Shown: positions 1-10,654 of the stretch, in pieces | Layout: each line of letters begins with the position of its first letter | How positions within the stretch are numbered: the stretch's first letter is position 1 | Origin: Chromatiales bacterium | Lineage (GTDB): Bacteria; Pseudomonadota; Gammaproteobacteria; Chromatiales; Chromatiaceae | Reading direction: 5' to 3' | Assembly (NCBI GenBank): GCA_028284585.1 | Contig: JANQRK010000029.1 | Span: forward strand, 1 to 64,000 | Length of the DNA: 64,000 nucleotides | Notes under the pieces: model-generated | The model's database searches: none | Told to the model about the DNA's origin: nothing | The model's input: only the letters and a program-made list of their open reading frames with translations | Position numbers and translations under genes: made by a program

Positions 1-106
1 CGTTGCTCGTCGTTCATTTAGACTCACTAAATCGCTCTCTTCGCGCCTTGCCTGGCGCGTTTTGGGGCAGCAACGCTGCGTCTCACTTAGTGTGAACAGG
101 CCCTAA
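1..106 (+). mobile_element. Miniature inverted-repeat element, copy A (right part only)
   Basis: The first 106 bases match, almost base for base, the right-hand part of the complete element at 1477-1747. They share the ATTTAG/CTAAAT dyad, the CGCGCC/GGCGCG dyad, and the terminal sequence running through gtgtgaacagg. The copy ends in CTAA, where the two complete copies end in CTAG. That fits a four-base YTAR-type target duplication. The left part lies outside the window. It has the same orientation as copy B, so accC is bracketed by direct copies. No transposase is encoded, so the element must be moved in trans, if it still moves. Confidence 0.8.
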
Positions 107-134
107 GGGATGTCGGGCAGCTGTGCGAGGCCCA

Positions 135-1475
135 TCAAAGGCCCAGTTTGCTCTCGAGGTAGTGGATGTTCATTCCACCGGTTTGAAATTTCGGGTCCTC
201 CATGATTTCCGCATGCATTGAGATGTTGGTCTTGATGCCGTCGATCACCATCTCCGCCAGTGCAGTGCGCATGCGCGCGATTGCGACCGCACGCGTCTCG
301 CCGTGCGTGATCATCTTGCAGATCAGCGAATCGTAATAGGGTGGGACCCGATAGCCGCTGTAAAGGTGCGTGTCGATCCGCACTCCAGGGCCTCCCGGGG
401 TGTGCAATTGGGTGATATCGCCCGGGCAGGGCAGGAAGGTCTGCGGATCCTCGGCGTTGATTCGACACTCGAGTGCGTGCCCGCGGATCTGGATGTCATC
501 CTGGGCGTAGCCGAGTGGTTCGCCGCCGGCGATCGTCAATTGCTCCTTGACGATGTCGACGCTGGTTATCATCTCCGTGATCGGGTGTTCGACCTGGACC
601 CTAGTGTTCATTTCGATGAAATAGAATTCACCATCTTGGAACAAGAACTCGAAGGTGCCCGCTCCGCGATAGCCGATCTGCCGGCAGGCTTCGGCGCAAC
701 GCTCGCCGATGCGGCGGCGCTGCTCCTCGGTGATACCCGGCCCCGGAGCCTCTTCTATCACCTTCTGATGGCGGCGCTGCATAGAGCAGTCGCGTTCACC
801 CAAGTGGATCGCGTTGCCATGGGTATCGGCCAGCACCTGAAACTCGATATGACGAGGGTTCTCAAGGAATTTTTCGAGATACAACGTGTCGTTGCCGAAC
901 GCAGCTCCCGCCTCGGTCCGGGTTAGCGAGACCGTGCTCAACAGTGCAGGCTCGGAATTAACCACGCGTATACCGCGTCCCCCGCCACCACCGGCTGCCT
1001 TGACGAGCACCGGATAGCCGATCTCGCGTGCCAGCTTCAAGGTGCGTTGGTCATCATGAGTGAGGGGGCCATCTGAGCCGGGCACGGTTGGGACGTCAGC
1101 CTCCTTCATCGCCTCGATGGCGGCGATCTTGTCGCCCATAAGGCGGATTGTCTCCGGGCGCGGACCGACGAAAATGAAGCCGGAGTGTTCGACGCGTTCG
1201 GCGAAGTCGGCATTTTCGGCCAAGAAGCCGTAGCCGGGGTGGATCGCCTGAGCGCCGCAGACCTCGGCCGCACTAATAATGGCCGGGACGTTCAAATAGC
1301 TGGCGGCTGAGGCGGCCGGCCCGATGCAGACCGACTCGTCGGCCAAGCGCACGTGCTTGAGGTCGCGGTCGGCCTCTGAGTGGGCGGCGACAGTCTTGAC
1401 CCCGAGCTCCCGGCAGGCCCGCAGGATGCGTAAGGCGATCTCCCCACGATTGGCGATGACGACCTTTTCCAACAT
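135..1475 (-). CDS. accC: Biotin carboxylase subunit of acetyl-CoA carboxylase
   Basis: AccC carboxylates the biotin of AccB with ATP and bicarbonate, the first half-reaction of malonyl-CoA and fatty acid synthesis. The 446-residue length is standard. Seen are the N-terminal [16 protein letters not shown], the glycine-rich ATP-grasp loop ([10 protein letters not shown], about residues 159-168) and the catalytic [14 protein letters not shown] stretch near residue 290. The start is the ATG at 1475, one base from the end of mobile element copy B. The only Shine-Dalgarno-like sequence (CAGG, 7-nt spacing) lies inside that element. The usual partner accB is not next to it. The gene appears intact. 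Confidence 0.97.
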   Translation of the reverse strand: MLEKVVIANRGEIALRILRACRELGVKTVAAHSEADRDLKHVRLADESVCIGPAASAASYLNVPAIISAAEVCGAQAIHPGYGFLAENADFAERVEHSGFIFVGPRPETIRLMGDKIAAIEAMKEADVPTVPGSDGPLTHDDQRTLKLAREIGYPVLVKAAGGGGGRGIRVVNSEPALLSTVSLTRTEAGAAFGNDTLYLEKFLENPRHIEFQVLADTHGNAIHLGERDCSMQRRHQKVIEEAPGPGITEEQRRRIGERCAEACRQIGYRGAGTFEFLFQDGEFYFIEMNTRVQVEHPITEMITSVDIVKEQLTIAGGEPLGYAQDDIQIRGHALECRINAEDPQTFLPCPGDITQLHTPGGPGVRIDTHLYSGYRVPPYYDSLICKMITHGETRAVAIARMRTALAEMVIDGIKTNISMHAEIMEDPKFQTGGMNIHYLESKLGL

Positions 1476-1476
1476 G

Positions 1477-1747
1477 CTAGGGCCTGTTCACACTAAGTGA
1501 GACGCAGCGATGGCGGCCGTTTTTCTGGCCAACAAGGGGCTGTGAGCGCGGTGTGCCCAGCGCACAGGAGCGAGCAGCAACGCCCTTGGACGGAAAAACC
1601 GCCCCGTCCCTTCGGGTTGCGCCCCAAAACACGCCATGCGGCGTTGCTCGTCGTTCATTTAGACTCACTAAATCGCTCTCCTCGCGCCTTGCCTGGCGCG
1701 TTTTGGGGCAGCAACGCTGCGTCTCACTTGGTGTGAACAGGTCCTAG
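1477..1747 (+). mobile_element. Miniature inverted-repeat element, copy B (complete, 271 bp)
   Basis: The element is bounded by CTAG at 1477-1480 and 1744-1747. Its ends are about 30-bp imperfect inverted repeats: the left begins gcctgttcacact and the right ends in the near-exact complement, ggtgtgaacaggtc. Internal dyads are present, but no credible coding sequence. CTAG ends suit a YTAR duplication such as made by IS5-group (or IS701-type) transposases. That assignment is inference. The right CTAG supplies the TAG stop of the upstream dehydrogenase, and the left CTAG is followed at once by the accC start. The insertion therefore separates two minus-strand genes that would otherwise be 1 nt apart. 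Confidence 0.88.
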
Positions 1748-2616
1748 GTCTCTTTGTCAAATAGGCGGCGCTTGAGCCGATACAGGGCCGAGATGTCGTC
1801 GTCACCATGCCCTGCGTTCAATAGGCGTTGGTAGTGCTCCAGGGTCATTTCAACAATCGGTAGATGGACATGATCTGCAGCCAACATCGCCTGGCAGATC
1901 TTCAAGTCTTTGTCGTGCAATGCGACTCGGAAACCGGGTTCGAAGGTTCCCTGAGTCATGCTCGGCCCACGGTGTTCGACAAACCAATTGCCGGCCGCGC
2001 CACCACTGACGACGTCGATCACCTTTTGCATGTCCAGGCCCTGATGCTGGCCAAACGCCAAGGCCTCGGTAACCGCCTGATTGACCCCCGCGCACATGAT
2101 TTGATTGACCGCCTTGGTAGCCTGGCCGCTACCAACTGGTCCCATGTGCACGCGCTTGCGGCTGATGCTGGCCAACACAGGTTCGATATGCTGCATGATC
2201 CTTGGGTCACCACCGATCATCATGACCATGCTGGCCTGCTCGGCACCCTCTTTGCCGCCTGAAACCGGGGCGTCGAGAAAGTGGAGGTCTTGCGTGCCTA
2301 AACGCTCGGCCACCGAGCGTGCGGTGTCGGCGGCGACTGTCGAGGTGTCGACCACGATGCCCCCAGCGGGCATGGCCTCGGCCAGGCGGTCGACTACGCT
2401 ACACAGGTCGCCGTCCGCCGATAGCGAGGTGATCACCAGGTCGGCCTGCTCGACAGCGGCCTCGAGACTATCGCTGAGCGCAAAGCCGTGGCGTGCCGCG
2501 GCCGCAGCGGCGCGCTCCGGTGTCCGGTTCCAGGCTTGGCTGAGATGGCCGGCGCGAAACAGGTTGCCGGCCATAGCGGCGCCCATGGCGCCGAGGCCGA
2601 GTACTGTCGTCTGCAT
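1744..2616 (-). CDS. NAD(P)-dependent beta-hydroxyacid dehydrogenase (3-hydroxyisobutyrate dehydrogenase / tartronate semialdehyde reductase family)
   Basis: This 290-residue member of the 6-phosphogluconate dehydrogenase-like superfamily should oxidise or reduce a short beta-hydroxyacid; the substrate cannot be told from sequence. Visible are the Rossmann motif GLGAMGAAMAGNL at residues 7-19, the substrate-binding DAPVSGG at 115-121, and the catalytic GSGQATKAVNQ with Lys168 and Asn171. The ATG at 2616 was chosen because the Rossmann strand starts immediately after it and a GAGGG lies just upstream. An upstream extension of the frame has no family similarity. The stop codon coincides with the CTAG boundary of the mobile element. 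Confidence 0.9.
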   Translation of the reverse strand: MQTTVLGLGAMGAAMAGNLFRAGHLSQAWNRTPERAAAAAARHGFALSDSLEAAVEQADLVITSLSADGDLCSVVDRLAEAMPAGGIVVDTSTVAADTARSVAERLGTQDLHFLDAPVSGGKEGAEQASMVMMIGGDPRIMQHIEPVLASISRKRVHMGPVGSGQATKAVNQIMCAGVNQAVTEALAFGQHQGLDMQKVIDVVSGGAAGNWFVEHRGPSMTQGTFEPGFRVALHDKDLKICQAMLAADHVHLPIVEMTLEHYQRLLNAGHGDDDISALYRLKRRLFDKET

Positions 2617-2946
2617 AGTGCTGCCCTCGCTGGGCGGTTGGCTTGGGTCGGGCGCAAGGCGCCAAGGCTGAATCCTACCGGCCCCGCAGCCGGTGGCCAA
2701 ACCGATCAATGCGGCGGAGGTGCCTGGGCATGGCGCGGTGTTTGGGTCGGGCATGCGATGTCCCGAATCTCGCCAGGCTCGGCCGGTTCGGATCCGAGTC
2801 CCAGGCCGCGATAGCAGGCCCTGACTCGAGATGCTGGACGTTTTGTGAGCCGATTCGCGGCCGATCCCAGTTATCGCTTAGCAAGCGGTCGGCGTGCCAT
2901 ACTCGGACCCTAGGGGGCTGGCCGAGATCGCCCCGAGGTAACTATC
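2617..2946. other. Intergenic region, 330 bp, no gene seen
   Basis: This lies between the divergently oriented dehydrogenase (minus) and the DUF2782 gene (plus), so it should hold promoters for both. I found no convincing -35/-10 pair, RNA gene or repeat. The short open frames here on both strands lack ribosome-binding sites and protein-like composition. Confidence 0.6.
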
Positions 2947-3291
2947 GTGTTTCAGCTAGCGAAGGCACTGATGAATGGGCTTCTGATGTTGGTCTTGCTG
3001 GGGAGTTCCGGCATGGCGAGATCGGCCGATGGGCAAACGATAGAGGCCCCTGAGCCACCACCGCCACTGCAGTCTGGCGAGCCCCTGGAGCCCGAGGTCA
3101 CGATCCGACGTACGCCGCGTGCCACCATCTACGAGTATCGGCGCAATGGCTCACTGTTCATGATTCGTGTGTTGCCGAGCTCCGGGGCACCTTATTATTT
3201 CGTCGATACCGATGGTGACGGTGCACTCGATTATCAGCCAGGCGAGCCGGTCCAGGACTCCACGAACCAGTGGATTTTGCTGGAGTGGTAA
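2947..3291 (+). CDS. DUF2782 family exported protein
   Basis: A 114-residue protein with an N-terminal hydrophobic stretch (about residues 9-22) ending near SSGMARSADG, consistent with a Sec signal peptide. A proline-rich linker follows, then the conserved core with the EYRRNGSLFMIRVLP and YYFVDTDGDGALDY motifs and a C-terminal W-x-L-x-E-W, typical of DUF2782. The function is unknown; the family is mostly gammaproteobacterial. The GTG at 2947 is preferred because GAGG sits 8-12 nt upstream. An in-frame ATG at 2971 would shorten the signal peptide. It converges on rdgB. Confidence 0.82.
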   Translation: MFQLAKALMNGLLMLVLLGSSGMARSADGQTIEAPEPPPPLQSGEPLEPEVTIRRTPRATIYEYRRNGSLFMIRVLPSSGAPYYFVDTDGDGALDYQPGEPVQDSTNQWILLEW

Positions 3292-3299
3292 GGGCCGAG

Positions 3300-3920
3300 T
3301 CAGTCTCCAGACGAGTTATTGAGCGCGGATAGTAGACAACGCAAGGCTTGGCCGCGATGACTGAGTAGGTTCTTACGCGCTGGTTCGAGTTCGGCCGCGC
3401 TGCATTGCATGTCCTCGACATAAAACAAGGGATCGTAGCCGAATCCGCCTGTGCCATGGATGTCCTCCAGGATGCGCCCTTCCCAAGTCCCCTGACAGAT
3501 CAGGGGTGTCGGGTCGTCGGCATGCCGCATGAAGACCAATAGACACTGAAATCGGGCGCCACGGCGTGTGGCCGGGACGCCCGACAGGGCTCGAAGCAGT
3601 TGGGCATTGTTTGCCGCACTGTCACCCTCTGGGCCGGCATAGCGGGCGGAATAGATACCCGGGGCGCCGTTCAGGTAGTCGACCTCGAGTCCGGAATCAT
3701 CGGCGATTGCCGGTAGGCCGGTATGCCGAGCCGCGTTGCGTGCCTTCAGGAGGGCATTCTCGACGAAACTCAGACCGGTTTCGGCGGCATCCGGGACCGC
3801 AAAATCGGATTGCGGTACGACCTGTATTCGACAGGTCGCGAGAAGCTCGCTGAACTCCCGAAGCTTTCCCGGATTGCCCGTGGCGAGGACGACGCGCTGG
3901 GATGCCGCACTCAGGGACAC
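3300..3920 (-). CDS. rdgB: XTP/dITP pyrophosphatase (non-canonical purine NTP hydrolase)
   Basis: RdgB/HAM1 enzymes hydrolyse ITP, dITP and XTP to monophosphates and keep deaminated purines out of nucleic acids. The 206-residue sequence carries the family signature ATGNPGKLREF near the N-terminus, the central AIADDSGLEVDYLNGAPGIYSARYAG block, and the C-terminal GTGGFGYDPLFY and HRGQALR. The start is a GTG at 3920. It is the last gene of a minus-strand run kinase-PP2C-rph-rdgB. The rph-rdgB pairing is common in gammaproteobacteria. Confidence 0.96.
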   Translation of the reverse strand: MSLSAASQRVVLATGNPGKLREFSELLATCRIQVVPQSDFAVPDAAETGLSFVENALLKARNAARHTGLPAIADDSGLEVDYLNGAPGIYSARYAGPEGDSAANNAQLLRALSGVPATRRGARFQCLLVFMRHADDPTPLICQGTWEGRILEDIHGTGGFGYDPLFYVEDMQCSAAELEPARKNLLSHRGQALRCLLSALNNSSGD

Positions 3921-3987
3921 GGCACTGATTTCTCCGGTATACCGTGTTGGGGAACCGTGCGTCGAATGTCGGTCGTCGCGATGCCGC

Positions 3988-4707
3988 TCACGATTCGTCG
4001 AGGACGGCCTGTTGTTTGGCGATTACTTGGGCGACGCCGCTGCGTGCGAGATCGAGCATCGCAGCCATTTCGTCGCCGGAAAAGGGTGCGGCCTCGGCGG
4101 TGCCCTGGATTTCGATAAAACCGCTGCGATCGTCCATCACCACGTTCATGTCGGTATCCGCGTTGGAGTCTTCGGCATAGTCCAGATCGAGCACGGGAAT
4201 ACCCTCATAGATGCCGACCGAGACCGATCCGACGTTGCCGACGATTGGATCCTGCTCGATCCCACCGGACAAACGCAGTTTGCGCAACGCTAGGCTGAGT
4301 GCAACGAAGGCACCCGAGATTGCGGCGGTGCGGGTGCCGCCATCCGCCTGGATCACATCGCAGTCGAGCGTGACGGTGCGGGGGCCGAGTTGTTTGAGAT
4401 CGACTGCGGCACGTAGCGCACGACCGACCAGGCGTTGGATCTCCATCGTGCGACCACCCTGGCCGCCCCGCGCTGCCTCACGTCCCATCCGGCTGTGAGT
4501 GGAACGCGGCAGCATGCCGTATTCCGCTGTTACCCAGCCCTGGGTGTCATCGCGCAGCCAACGAGGCTGGCGGTTTTCGATACTGGCGGTGCAGACCACT
4601 TTGGTATTGCCGAAAGCCGCCAGCACCGAGCCCTCTGCATGCATTGTGAAGTTGGGCGCAAAGGAGATTGGCCGCATCTGGTTGGGTGCTCTTCCACTGG
4701 GTCGCAT
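3988..4707 (-). CDS. rph: Ribonuclease PH
   Basis: RNase PH is a phosphorolytic 3'-5' exoribonuclease that trims the 3' ends of tRNA precursors. This 239-residue protein starts [16 protein letters not shown] and shows the [20 protein letters not shown] strand, the basic loop with [28 protein letters not shown], and the phosphate-site region with [18 protein letters not shown]. All are standard for the hexameric enzyme. It lies 17 bp after the PP2C gene and 67 bp before rdgB, so co-transcription with the kinase/phosphatase pair is likely. Confidence 0.97.
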   Translation of the reverse strand: MRPSGRAPNQMRPISFAPNFTMHAEGSVLAAFGNTKVVCTASIENRQPRWLRDDTQGWVTAEYGMLPRSTHSRMGREAARGGQGGRTMEIQRLVGRALRAAVDLKQLGPRTVTLDCDVIQADGGTRTAAISGAFVALSLALRKLRLSGGIEQDPIVGNVGSVSVGIYEGIPVLDLDYAEDSNADTDMNVVMDDRSGFIEIQGTAEAAPFSGDEMAAMLDLARSGVAQVIAKQQAVLDES

Positions 4708-4724
4708 GCTGTTTCTCCATCGAA

Positions 4725-5552
4725 TTAGGAATCGCCTGGCTCAGGCGGTGGATCCGTCCGGCATCCAGGTTTTGGCGCGAGCTGCTCATCGGGTCGTTGC
4801 GTGGGCAGGTCCGAATGGGTTGCCAGCCAACGCAGTGCCACTGCGGTGACATTGTCGCTGTTGGGCGCTGCGGCGGCCCGCTTGACCAGTGCTGCCAGGC
4901 CGACGTCTAGCGCTTGGTCCGGGTTTTGCAGCGCCTGCGCCAGGTCCGCGCTCGACAGCTGCTGCCACAGACCATCCGAACATAATACGACCAGGTCGTG
5001 GCCCTGCAAGCGTGTTTCCGGGCCGCAGGTCGTGGTCGGGGGGTGTAGCATACCGCCCAGACAGCGGGTCAGGCTGGATTGCGGTCGCGACAGTTCGTGT
5101 GCACTTTGGCGAACGAAGCGGATCTGCGCGTGATCGCGGGTCTGCGACACTACTTTGCCATCGCGGATCAGGTAAAGGCGACTGTCACCGACGTGCACCC
5201 AGTGGATTAATCCCGCCTGTACGACCGCCAAAACGGCCGTTGTACGTGGCGCGATGGGTGGCGCCTGGCGTCGACCAAAGTTGAGTATTGCGCGGTGTGC
5301 CTGGCCAATGCACTGCAGCATAAATTGTTCGGGATGGTGCAAGGGTTTCTCGGCACGGCGAAACAGGGTCTCGCATACGTCGATCAGCAGCTGGGCGGCC
5401 ACTTCGCCACGCGGATGACCACCCAGCCCATCGGCCACACCGAGCAGGTTGCAGTCGCCGTCGCCGAGAAACAGGCAGCGGTCCTGGTTACTCGGGCGAT
5501 CGCCTTTGGCGGTTGCCCGGGCTGCCTGGAATGGCCGTGCCGGGCGACTCAC
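4725..5552 (-). CDS. PP2C-type (PPM) protein serine/threonine phosphatase
   Basis: A metal-dependent phosphatase of 275 residues, expected to remove phosphate from Ser/Thr. PPM motifs are present in order: NQDR (22-25), VADGLGGH (about 39-46) with a metal-binding Asp, [21 protein letters not shown], and the C-terminal [10 protein letters not shown]. No membrane segment is seen. The GTG at 5552 overlaps the TGA of the kinase gene (GTGA), which implies translational coupling. The longer in-frame extension simply runs through the kinase gene. The natural partner is the adjacent kinase. Targets are unknown. Confidence 0.93.
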   Translation of the reverse strand: MSRPARPFQAARATAKGDRPSNQDRCLFLGDGDCNLLGVADGLGGHPRGEVAAQLLIDVCETLFRRAEKPLHHPEQFMLQCIGQAHRAILNFGRRQAPPIAPRTTAVLAVVQAGLIHWVHVGDSRLYLIRDGKVVSQTRDHAQIRFVRQSAHELSRPQSSLTRCLGGMLHPPTTTCGPETRLQGHDLVVLCSDGLWQQLSSADLAQALQNPDQALDVGLAALVKRAAAAPNSDNVTAVALRWLATHSDLPTQRPDEQLAPKPGCRTDPPPEPGDS

Positions 5553-6463
5553 TTGGCTGCACCCTCGTCCGCAGTCGCTTTCGGGACCTCGATCCGGCCG
5601 AGCAGGGCGTCGCACAAATCGGCGGCACTCTGCGGACGCTGCTCGGCCTGGACGCGCATTGCCCAGTCGATGGCCTCGAGAATCTCGCGTGGGTAACGCC
5701 GGCCGAAGACCTCGATGGCAGGTGCCAGCGTATCCTTTGCGTGGCGTTCGACCGCCGAGGGCGGTGGGCTTCCCTCGATGCACGCACGCATGGTCGCGCC
5801 GATCGCATACACATCGGTGTAGGGACCAACCCGGGCCGAAGCATAGTATTGTTCGATCGGAGAGAAGCCCGGCGTTACCACCTGGGCCTTCTTGTTGCCC
5901 ACGTCATCGAGCTGGTAGACCGCGCCGAAGTCGAGCAGCAGGGGATTGCCGCCGGGCCGCAGGTGAATGTTGCTGGGTTTGATGTCGAGGTGAAGGTGCT
6001 GGCGGCTGTGGATGAGCTGCAGTGCATCGAGCAAGGGCGGGAACACGGTCATCAGGAAATTAGTGCTGAGTCCACCCCGGCGTTTCTTTATATAGCGTCC
6101 GAGATTCTTGCCTGGCTCATAATTCATGACCAGATAGGCAGTCTGGTTGGCTAGGAAACAATTACGGACGTAGACAATGTTCGGATGGCGCAGCGTTGCC
6201 AGGACCCTGGCCTCTTGATAGAACAACCGCCGGCCGCGCTGAAAGCTTTCATACTTAGCATCTTTGCTGGCCACGACGGCGAGACCCTTGTGGCGCATTC
6301 CGAACCTTTTCGGAAGATATTCTTTGATCGCGACCTCGTCGTGGTTGTCCTCGTCCTCGGCGAGGTAGATCAGGCTGAATCCGCCGCTACCAATAAGTTT
6401 CGTGATTCGATAGCAGTCAAGCACGGTACCGATCGGCAGGCTGTCTCGAGGTCGGGCGGACAT
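5549..6463 (-). CDS. Bacterial Ser/Thr protein kinase (Hanks type), cytoplasmic
   Basis: A 304-residue kinase that is nearly all catalytic domain. It has the glycine loop GSGGFS (25-30), the ATP lysine in VAIKEYLP (Lys47), the catalytic loop HLDIKPSN (158-165), DFG (178-180), the activation-segment end PGFSPIEQYY, and TDVYAIGAT with the structural Asp. The VAIKEYLP and SPIEQY forms resemble kinases near type VI secretion loci and other gammaproteobacterial single-domain kinases. No transmembrane helix, PASTA or FHA domain follows. The ATG at 6463 begins right before the domain. It heads the operon with PP2C, rph and rdgB and is divergent from yicC. Confidence 0.93.
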   Translation of the reverse strand: MSARPRDSLPIGTVLDCYRITKLIGSGGFSLIYLAEDEDNHDEVAIKEYLPKRFGMRHKGLAVVASKDAKYESFQRGRRLFYQEARVLATLRHPNIVYVRNCFLANQTAYLVMNYEPGKNLGRYIKKRRGGLSTNFLMTVFPPLLDALQLIHSRQHLHLDIKPSNIHLRPGGNPLLLDFGAVYQLDDVGNKKAQVVTPGFSPIEQYYASARVGPYTDVYAIGATMRACIEGSPPPSAVERHAKDTLAPAIEVFGRRYPREILEAIDWAMRVQAEQRPQSAADLCDALLGRIEVPKATADEGAAK

Positions 6464-6562
6464 GCGGTCGCGGGAGGTCTCGGTGCGTTGGGCGGGATTG
6501 CAGCCTATGATACACGCAAAGCCCGTCGCCGATGGGGCCGGGCGCTCTACGCAGAGGACATC

Positions 6563-8084
<1,522 letters not shown>

Positions 8085-8124
8085 CCCTGAGTAAATGGTA
8101 TCCGCTTCGGAGTTGTGACGCACC

Positions 8125-8412
8125 ATGGCCCGTATAACCGTAGAAGACTGTCTCGCCAATGTCGATAATCGCTTCGATCTGGTCCTGCTGGCCAGCCGGA
8201 GGGCACGTCAGTTGGTCAATGGCGTCGATCCCTTGGTGCCCTGGGAGAAAGATAAGCCTACCGTGGTCGCACTGCGCGAAATCGCCGAAGGGCTGATCAG
8301 CGAAGAGACCGTGGCCGAGCCGGAAGAGAGCAAGGATTCGATCGACGAAGAATTGGCCGCTGCACTGGCTGGCGAACTGGGAGTTGCGGATCTGGGTAAC
8401 GACGATGAGTAA
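8125..8412 (+). CDS. rpoZ: DNA-directed RNA polymerase omega subunit
   Basis: A 95-residue omega subunit that helps fold beta-prime and is needed for ppGpp binding at one polymerase site. The diagnostic N-terminal block [30 protein letters not shown] is present, followed by the [19 protein letters not shown] helix and an acidic tail. It is followed 8 bp later by spoT, the usual rpoZ-spoT linkage. Confidence 0.97.
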   Translation: MARITVEDCLANVDNRFDLVLLASRRARQLVNGVDPLVPWEKDKPTVVALREIAEGLISEETVAEPEESKDSIDEELAAALAGELGVADLGNDDE

Positions 8413-8420
8413 CCCTGCGG

Positions 8421-10601
8421 GTGGACGCGTCTACCTCTGAAAGCGTCCCCCGACCGCCCGCCGGCGACATCCACAGTGCGGCGGGCGATGCCGATTATTT
8501 AATCCGCGATCTTTGTAACTCTCTTGAAAGCTATCTGAGTCCTGAACAGGTCAGTGAAGTCTATCGGGCCTACTTGTTCGGCGCCGAGGCGCACCAGGGT
8601 CAGAGTCGTCTGTCTGGCGAGCCCTATATCCATCACCCAGTCGCAGTGGCCCGCATTCTGGCCGGGATGCGTATGGATCATCAGTGCGTGATGGCGGCCA
8701 TTCTGCATGACGTAATCGAGGATACCGAGACCGCGAAGGATCAGCTAGCGCGGGAGTTCGGGTCAGAAATCGCCGAGCTGGTCGATGGCGTCAGCAAGCT
8801 CACTCAGATCAAGTTCCGCTCGCGCGCCGAGGCCCAAGCCGAGAATTTCCGCAAAATGATGTTGGCGATGACCAAGGACATAAGGGTCATCTTGATCAAG
8901 CTCGCCGACCGTCTACACAATATGCGGACCCTGGGTGTAATGGGCCCTAGTAAAGCTCGCCGTATCGCCCGCGAGACCCTCGACATCTTTGCTCCGATCG
9001 CCAATCGTCTCGGCATCAACAGCATGCGCCACGAGTTGCAAGAACTCGGTATGGCTGCGCACTGGCCGTGGCGCTACAACATCTTGCGTGGCGCATTGCG
9101 GCGGCAGCGCGGTAATCGCAAGGAGGTGGTTGGCAATATCGAAGAGGTCTTGCGTGGGCGCTTGCAGCTCGAGGGTTTTGACGGTGCGGTCTATGGCCGC
9201 GAGAAGCATGTCTACAGCATCTACCGAAAGATGCTCGAAAAGAAGCAGTCGCTTACCGAGCTGGCCGATGTCTATGCATTTCGCATCATCGTGGATTCGG
9301 TGGACACCTGCTATCGGGTGCTGGGTGTGGTGCACAACCTGTACAGGCCGGTGCCGGGCAAGTTCAAAGACTATATTGCGATTCCTAAGGCCAATGGCTA
9401 TCAGTCCTTGCACACGGTGTTGTTCGGACCGCATGGCCTGCCGATCGAGATTCAGGTGCGGACGCGGGAAATGCACCGGGTCGCCGAGGAAGGCATAGCA
9501 GCGCACTGGCAGTACAAAGATGTGGGGGCGGGATCACTGACACCGGATGCCGCTGCCGACTGGCTACGCGATCTCCTCGAGGTGCAAAAGGACTCCGGCA
9601 ACTCGATGGAGTTTCTCGAGCACGTCAAGGTGGACCTGTTCCCGGACGAAGTCTATGTATTCACACCGCGTGGTCAGATCTTCGTACTGCCCAAGGGTGC
9701 GACCGTGATCGACTTCGCGTATGCCGTGCACTCCGATGTCGGCAACCAGTGTGTGGCCGCCCGCATCGATCGCCGATTGGCCCCGTTGCGCTCCGAGTTA
9801 CGCAATGGTCAGACGGTCGAGATCATCACCAAGCCGAGTAATCGTCCCAACCCCGCTTGGTTGGATTTCGTGGTAACCGGCAAGGCGCGCGCAACCATCC
9901 GTTCTTTCTTGAAACGCCTGGAGCAAAAAGAGGCCATCGAACTCGGTCGTCGCCTCTTGGAGCGCGAGTTGGAGTCGCTGGGTCGTCACTTGGACGCCAT
10001 CGACGATGCGGACCGGGCGCGGCTGTTGCACGAGATCGGCTTGGCCAGCTTCGATCTGCTGCTCGAGCAAATCGGCCTGGGTAACAGAATGGCCAAACTG
10101 GTCGCCCGGATACTGATATCCTCGGACGATCGGCCGAGCGCCGAGGAGGGCCTGGCCGGATCGCTGACCATCAAGGGCACCGAGGGTATGGTGGTGCGCT
10201 TTGCCAAGTGTTGTGGCCCCATCCCAGGCGATCCAGTGGTGGCGATTTTTAGCCCGGGCCGTGGCCTGGTGGTACATCACCGCGATTGCCCGAACCTCGG
10301 CGATTTCCGCCGCCAGGGCCAGAGCTGGCTCGATGTGCAGTGGGCCGAAGACATCAGCGGAGAGTTTTCGACCGGGATCCGTGTGGATGCGGGCAATCAG
10401 CGCGGCATGCTCGCGACCATCGCAGCGTTGATCGCCGAAGAAGGCTCCAATATCGAGGATGTGCGCAGCGAGGAGCGCGATGGCTTGAGTACCAGCGTGC
10501 GGTTCGTGGTCTCTGTCCGGGGCCGCATGCACTTGGCAAACATCATTCGGCGCCTAAAGAAAGTGCCGTTCGTGTTACGCATCAATCGGGTGATCGGCTA
10601 G
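8421..10601 (+). CDS. spoT: Bifunctional (p)ppGpp synthetase/hydrolase
   Basis: SpoT makes and degrades the stringent-response alarmone. The 726-residue protein has an N-terminal HD hydrolase domain (HHP at 71-73, HD at 96-97, ED at about 100-101), then the synthetase domain (YAFRIIVD, PGKFKDYIAIPKANGYQSLHT, EIQVRTREMH). A TGS domain (DLFPDEVYVFTPRGQIFVLP) and a C-terminal ACT domain follow. The intact HD residues support hydrolase activity. The GTG at 8421 gives a family-length protein, but the ribosome-binding site is weak, so coupling to rpoZ translation is plausible. Confidence 0.96.
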   Translation: MDASTSESVPRPPAGDIHSAAGDADYLIRDLCNSLESYLSPEQVSEVYRAYLFGAEAHQGQSRLSGEPYIHHPVAVARILAGMRMDHQCVMAAILHDVIEDTETAKDQLAREFGSEIAELVDGVSKLTQIKFRSRAEAQAENFRKMMLAMTKDIRVILIKLADRLHNMRTLGVMGPSKARRIARETLDIFAPIANRLGINSMRHELQELGMAAHWPWRYNILRGALRRQRGNRKEVVGNIEEVLRGRLQLEGFDGAVYGREKHVYSIYRKMLEKKQSLTELADVYAFRIIVDSVDTCYRVLGVVHNLYRPVPGKFKDYIAIPKANGYQSLHTVLFGPHGLPIEIQVRTREMHRVAEEGIAAHWQYKDVGAGSLTPDAAADWLRDLLEVQKDSGNSMEFLEHVKVDLFPDEVYVFTPRGQIFVLPKGATVIDFAYAVHSDVGNQCVAARIDRRLAPLRSELRNGQTVEIITKPSNRPNPAWLDFVVTGKARATIRSFLKRLEQKEAIELGRRLLERELESLGRHLDAIDDADRARLLHEIGLASFDLLLEQIGLGNRMAKLVARILISSDDRPSAEEGLAGSLTIKGTEGMVVRFAKCCGPIPGDPVVAIFSPGRGLVVHHRDCPNLGDFRRQGQSWLDVQWAEDISGEFSTGIRVDAGNQRGMLATIAALIAEEGSNIEDVRSEERDGLSTSVRFVVSVRGRMHLANIIRRLKKVPFVLRINRVIG

Positions 10602-10654
10602 GCGGGTAATCGGCCAGGGTTGAGTAGGTGGACCGGACCTCTCATTGGGCAGGC

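Noticed and set aside
303-926. 207-codon plus-strand open frame opposite accC
   Set aside because: It is antisense to an unmistakable biotin carboxylase and has no motif or ribosome-binding site; long antisense frames are expected in GC-rich coding DNA.
1484-1736. Several short open frames inside the miniature elements (also near 26529-26712)
   Set aside because: They differ between copies, lack transposase motifs and follow from the palindromic composition.
2871-2903. Sigma-70 promoter for the DUF2782 gene
   Set aside because: Possible -35 boxes (TTATCG, TTAGCA) are 21 and 14 bp from CATACT, outside acceptable spacing.
5553-5783. 77-codon N-terminal extension of the PP2C frame
   Set aside because: It runs through the end of the kinase gene in another frame; the GTG at 5552 overlapping the kinase stop explains the start.
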